Below, one piece after another: positions 60,549 through 64,000 of a stretch of DNA of 64,000 nucleotides (position 1 is the stretch's first letter; the number at the start of each line of letters is the position of its first letter). The position numbers were made by a program, and so were the translations under genes. Origin of the DNA: Nocardia terpenica (GTDB lineage: Bacteria; Actinomycetota; Actinomycetes; Mycobacteriales; Mycobacteriaceae); the NCBI RefSeq assembly GCF_013186535.1, contig NZ_JABMCZ010000003.1, positions 2,352,924 to 2,416,923 on the forward strand, written 5' to 3'. Under the pieces are notes generated by a model. The model worked only from the letters and a program-made list of their open reading frames with translations, made no database searches and was not told where the DNA came from.

Positions 60549-60622
60549 CGGAATACACCTCCAGCGGCGGGGGACGGGGATGGCCGGGGTATACGGCGGG
60601 AATGCCGGGTGGCAGGGCCGTG

Positions 60623-63199
60623 TCAGCGGCGGCGCGGGTCGTGGCGGGCGGTGCCCGGGGCCGGTGTCGCCGATCGGGGGCGGGACGCGGGCGGGGTGGG
60701 CGTGGGCCGTGCGATGCCGTTGGTTGCGATGCCGTTGGTGTGGGTGCGGGCGGCGGCGCGGATGTGGGCCGATCGGCCTCGGATGGGCGGGGGAAGCGGT
60801 GCGGTGGCGACGGTGAACGGGGGCGCGTTCTGGCCTCGGACGAACAGGCGCGCGGCGGCGTGGTAGGCGTCCAGGTGGGCGAGGTCGTGCTCGCTGAGCT
60901 GGGGCAGGGTATGGCGGGCCAGGTCGCGGGCGTCTTCGGGTGACACGGCGAAACAGATCTTGTTTCTGGCGTTGGTGGAGACCGCGTCGCGCAGGGTGGG
61001 GGTGAGCTGGCCGAGGTTCTGATGCGCCAGCACCATCGACAGTTTCAAGGCCCTGGCCTCGGCGAGCATGTCTTCCACCGGTGTGGACGAGTGCAGGAAG
61101 TTGTGGAATTCGTCGAGGTAGAGCGCGGCGTCGCGGCGCTGTGTGGCGGGTGTGGCGGCGCGGGCGGTGACGGCCTGCCAGGTGCGAGCCACCAGCAGCG
61201 CACCGACCAGGCGGGTGGTTTCTTCACCGAGCCGCCCTTTGGGCAGGCGGGCCAGCACCAGGCCGCCCTGGTCGAGAATCTGGCCGATGTCGACGGTGGC
61301 CGGGCCACCGGCCACGGCGGTCTTGACGAAAGGCCGCAGCAGCAGGTGGCGCAGCTTGTTCATCAGCGGCGCGGTCAGCTGGCCGCGCCCGGCGTCGCCG
61401 AGGGCCTCGAAGTTGGTCCAGAACCCGTGCAGCACAGGGTCGCTCACGGTGGCGGTCAACCGGGCCCGGTAGGTGTCGTCGGTCAGCAGGCGCGCGACGT
61501 CGGCCAGGGTGGCGGGTGCGGGTTGAGTACATACCGTCAGCAGGCTGGAGCGGAACAGGTCGTCGGTGCGGGGGCCCCAGAACTGGTGGTAGATGCGGGC
61601 GAAGATGGTGCCGAGGTTGTCCACGACCAGGTCGAGGTCTGCGCCGACGGTGGTGGTGTCGAGGGGATTGATACACGGAGGCGGGCTGGCGGAGTCGGCG
61701 TCGAACAGCACCACGGTGTCCGCGCAGCGGCGTGGTAAGCGTTTGAGTAGGTCGGTGATCAGGTCGCCTTTGGGGTCGATGAGGACCAGACCGCGCCCGG
61801 CGTCGGCGTCGGCGAGCACCATCTGCCCCAGCAGCGTCGATTTTCCGCATCCGGTGGGCCCGAGGATGTGGACGTGGTGGCGGGCGTCGGCGACCCGCAT
61901 GGCCACCGTCCGCCCCGGTGCGGCGTCGGCTGTCCCGAGCGGTTTCGTGGCCGGTCCGGCGAAGGCGACGATCGCGCTGGGGGCCAGCGCGCGGGCTCCG
62001 GCGCGGTGGATCTCGGCGATCCCCGCGTCCAGGGGCAGGTGCGCGATCGTCGCGAGTTCCGGCGTCGACAGCAGGTCACCGCGCCCGAGGCGTCGCTCGG
62101 TCAGCACGGTGGACAGCCGGAAGCGGCGGTGCCGCGCGTAGTGGTTGTAGTCCGAACAGCTCGAGAAGCAGGACGACAGCGCATGGGCGCGGCCCCGGGC
62201 GACCTTGCGGGCACGGACACATGCCTGCGTGTCGCTGCCGGTGGGGACGGGGGCGGTGACGGCGTAGCGGATGACGGTGGCCCAGTGTGTGCCGCGGGTC
62301 TTGACCGCGGCGGCGCGGTCGCGCGCGGATTGTTCCAGGCTGGCCTGCCGATCAGCGGACCGCGGAGCGGGCCGGGGTGCACCGTTGCGGGTCTGTGCCC
62401 GGCCGAAGAACAGGCCGAACATCTCACGAACCAGATCCCCCGCTATCCCGGCCAAAAGACCCGATGCCAGCCCTGCTCCCCGGCCGGGGCGGCTGGTATG
62501 GCGGGCGCGGCGGCCGAAGACGGGGCGGGCTAGGACCTGCAGGCACGCATGGTAGCCGGGGGGCATGCCTGCGGCGGCGGCGATCAATGCGGCGGCGGAG
62601 TCGCCGTGGGAGTCGGTGCGGATCGGCCACTGCTCCGGTCGACCGAGCCGCAGCTCCCCACCCACCAGCACGTTCTGGTGCCCGGCGACAGGCGGGGGCA
62701 TCGGCGGTGCGGCGGCCACGGTGCGGGTGCGCGCTCCGCGCCAGGATGCGGCGACCGCGTTCTCGACCAGGTGCGGCGGGACAACCGACGGCACCCAGAT
62801 CCGGATCACCGCACCGTCGTCCGGGCTGATCCGGTATTCGAACCCGAGGTGTGGGGTTCCGAACAGCATGCGCCGCCACAGTGGGTGTTCGAGTGCGCCG
62901 TGCAGCTGCTCCCACAAGACTTCTGCGCTGGTGGGCTGGACCTCGGGCGGGATGAGGATCTCGACGTGGCGGGCCCCGTCGGCCCAGCGCCGCTCGCGCA
63001 GCCTGCGTACCCGGGCGGTCAGGGCGAGGATGCCCGCCGCGGCGAGGACGGTAATGCAGGCCGCCGGGACCGCGTAGTGGACGGCGAGCGCGAGAACGCG
63101 GTCGCCGACAACGCCGGGGTGCGTGAGCAGCTCCCCCACCGTCGGCCCGTAGCTGCCGCCGTCTGCGGGAGTGGTCTGGGTGTGATATCCGGTGCCCAT
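60623..63199 (-). CDS. VirD4/TraG-like conjugative coupling ATPase
   Basis: This 858-residue protein is the DNA-transfer coupling ATPase. It has an N-terminal span (about 35-55), a Walker A at residues about 446-455 (HILGPTGCGKSTLLGQMVLA), Walker B region GLVLIDPKGDLITDLLKRLP at about 475 and ALYLDEFHNFLHSS at about 693. The substrate pocket CINPLDTT is conserved. I choose the ATG at 63199 because it forms a TGATG overlap with the upstream VirB4-like gene. It is larger than many VirD4 proteins, with an N-terminal actinobacterial extension of about 300 residues. Confidence 0.93.
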   Translation of the reverse strand: MGTGYHTQTTPADGGSYGPTVGELLTHPGVVGDRVLALAVHYAVPAACITVLAAAGILALTARVRRLRERRWADGARHVEILIPPEVQPTSAEVLWEQLHGALEHPLWRRMLFGTPHLGFEYRISPDDGAVIRIWVPSVVPPHLVENAVAASWRGARTRTVAAAPPMPPPVAGHQNVLVGGELRLGRPEQWPIRTDSHGDSAAALIAAAAGMPPGYHACLQVLARPVFGRRARHTSRPGRGAGLASGLLAGIAGDLVREMFGLFFGRAQTRNGAPRPAPRSADRQASLEQSARDRAAAVKTRGTHWATVIRYAVTAPVPTGSDTQACVRARKVARGRAHALSSCFSSCSDYNHYARHRRFRLSTVLTERRLGRGDLLSTPELATIAHLPLDAGIAEIHRAGARALAPSAIVAFAGPATKPLGTADAAPGRTVAMRVADARHHVHILGPTGCGKSTLLGQMVLADADAGRGLVLIDPKGDLITDLLKRLPRRCADTVVLFDADSASPPPCINPLDTTTVGADLDLVVDNLGTIFARIYHQFWGPRTDDLFRSSLLTVCTQPAPATLADVARLLTDDTYRARLTATVSDPVLHGFWTNFEALGDAGRGQLTAPLMNKLRHLLLRPFVKTAVAGGPATVDIGQILDQGGLVLARLPKGRLGEETTRLVGALLVARTWQAVTARAATPATQRRDAALYLDEFHNFLHSSTPVEDMLAEARALKLSMVLAHQNLGQLTPTLRDAVSTNARNKICFAVSPEDARDLARHTLPQLSEHDLAHLDAYHAAARLFVRGQNAPPFTVATAPLPPPIRGRSAHIRAAARTHTNGIATNGIARPTPTPPASRPRSATPAPGTARHDPRRR

Positions 63200-64000
63200 C
63201 ACTGCGGCACCTCGACGTAGGGGTCACCGTCACCGTCGTCGGCATCGGCATCGGCATCGGCATCGGCATCGGCATCGGCATCGTCGGTGAAGTCGTTTTC
63301 GTTGTCGACGTCGATGTCCTCGTCGTCTTCGGCAGGCCAGTCGACTTCGTCGGCGCCGAGGTCGATCTCGGTATCGTCGGTGTCGTCGCCGGGGAGGGCG
63401 ATGTAGCCGGGGTCGTCGGTGTCGGTGTCGAACTCCGGGGACGTGGTCGCCAGCTGGTGCTCGGCGAGGGAGGCGACCGAGGCGAAGACGGTGCGCTGGT
63501 GCGCGCCGACAGCGAGGAGGCCGTGACCGCGGTCGGCGGTCAGCAGGAACCGACGCTCCCCCTCGGACAGGCCGAACGCGTCGCCGACCTCGTCGATCGA
63601 CTGCGGGGCTTGGCGCAACAGCACCTGGGTGGCCGCATTGGCGACGATCGCTCGACCGAGATCGGTGGACAGCACGTCGGGTCCGTCCTGGGTGGCAACG
63701 GTCAACCCGGCCAGATACTTACGGGCCGACTTGGCCAGCCGGAACAAGAACCTCGCTCCGGCCGGTTGCCGCATCAGCAGCCATGCTTCGTCCACCACGA
63801 CCAGGCGGGGCCGCCGCGTCACGGGGTCGCTGACCCGACGCCAGGTCGCGTCCAATGCGAGCAGGGTGCCGATGGTCTTGAGTTCCTCGGGCAGGGCCCG
63901 CAGCGAGTACACGATCAACCCGCCCTCGGCCCCGTGGGTGGTGGCACCGTCGAGCAGCTCACCGAACGCACCACCGCGGACATACGGGGCCAGGGCGGCG
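63199..64000 (-). CDS. VirB4-like ATPase of the conjugative secretion system (C-terminal part)
   Basis: Only the last 265 or so residues are present; the frame runs past base 64000. Recognisable segments are LVVVDEAWLLMRQPAGARFL (Walker B), FRLAKSARKYLAGLTVATQD (with Gln-Asp as the sensor) and AATQVLLRQAPQSIDEVGDA. These identify the TraC/VirB4 family, which powers pilus or channel assembly. The C-terminus is strongly acidic and ends in a (DA)n tract encoded by a hexanucleotide repeat. The N-terminal ATP-binding loop is outside the window. Confidence 0.92.
   Translation of the reverse strand, partial: AALAPYVRGGAFGELLDGATTHGAEGGLIVYSLRALPEELKTIGTLLALDATWRRVSDPVTRRPRLVVVDEAWLLMRQPAGARFLFRLAKSARKYLAGLTVATQDGPDVLSTDLGRAIVANAATQVLLRQAPQSIDEVGDAFGLSEGERRFLLTADRGHGLLAVGAHQRTVFASVASLAEHQLATTSPEFDTDTDDPGYIALPGDDTDDTEIDLGADEVDWPAEDDEDIDVDNENDFTDDADADADADADADADDGDGDPYVEVPQ
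63241..63282 (-). repeat. Seven-copy GGCATC tandem repeat in the VirB4-like gene
   Basis: Seven perfect copies of the hexamer GGCATC (minus-strand GATGCC) cover 42 bases and encode (Asp-Ala)7 near the C-terminus. The unit length keeps the frame, so gain or loss changes protein length only. Acidic codons continue on both sides. Confidence 0.9.

Noticed and set aside
58549..60558. A single 669-residue protein spanning the NlpC/P60 gene and the replication-relaxation gene
   Set aside because: The first 340 codons are the out-of-frame shadow of the replication-relaxation gene. The TGATG junction at 59529 gives a normal NlpC start.
63241..63282. Phase-variable on/off switching of the VirB4-like gene
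   Set aside because: The repeat unit is six bases, so copy changes do not shift the frame.

Overview
The window is a high-GC actinobacterial chromosome segment, most likely Nocardia or a close mycolic-acid-producing relative. This is inferred from the GC-rich codon use, the many GTG starts and TAATG/ATGA overlaps, the smc-ftsY-amt-glnB-glnD-ffh-amidohydrolase-rpsP-KH-rimM-trmD order (the same order as Mycobacterium tuberculosis Rv2922c to Rv2906c), and cutinase-like and DUF3068 envelope proteins.

Left part (1-36.3 kb): core chromosome with some variable loci. kdpA (3' end), kdpB and kdpC form a high-affinity K+ uptake operon closed by a terminator. A RelE/HigB-type toxin and XRE antitoxin pair follows on the minus strand with a palindromic operator, then a lipoprotein L,D-transpeptidase. 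An OmpR-type regulator and its histidine kinase precede ectABCD (ectoine and hydroxyectoine synthesis). With kdp this makes the left end rich in osmoadaptation genes. Two acyl-CoA dehydrogenases, a small exported protein and smc come next. Between smc and ftsY lie lineage-specific genes: a DUF574-type methyltransferase, a TetR regulator with a C-terminal Cys-rich tail, an exported GH43-like beta-propeller, a DUF2786-like and a DUF2237 protein, and a RpiB-like isomerase. ftsY, the amt-glnK-glnD nitrogen cluster, ffh, a DUF3761 lipoprotein, an amidohydrolase, a membrane methyltransferase, a Uma2-family protein and the translationally coupled rpsP-khpA-rimM-trmD operon complete this part.

Right part (36.3-64 kb): accessory DNA. 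Straight after trmD comes a lower-GC stretch of about 450 bp with two adjacent inverted repeats, then an overlapping operon (GNAT, exported alpha/beta hydrolase, CYP102-like P450), a PAS-like protein, a DUF3068 membrane protein and a methyltransferase. From about 43.6 kb the content looks like an integrative conjugative element: membrane accessory proteins, a ParA-like protein fused to a SARP/BTAD regulator, a four-copy 12-bp tandem array, many small proteins of unknown function in a few recurring families (winged helix plus low-complexity tail; WADH-motif pair; CxH...CxxC miniproteins), a cutinase-like esterase, a four-repeat DNA-binding-like protein, a transglycosylase-NlpC/P60 cell wall hydrolase, a replication-relaxation family protein, a VirD4/TraG-like coupling ATPase and the end of a VirB4-like ATPase. 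No relaxase, integrase or far attachment site is in view, so the element probably continues beyond 64 kb.

No rRNA, tRNA or CRISPR array was recognised. All start sites and functions are read from sequence alone.
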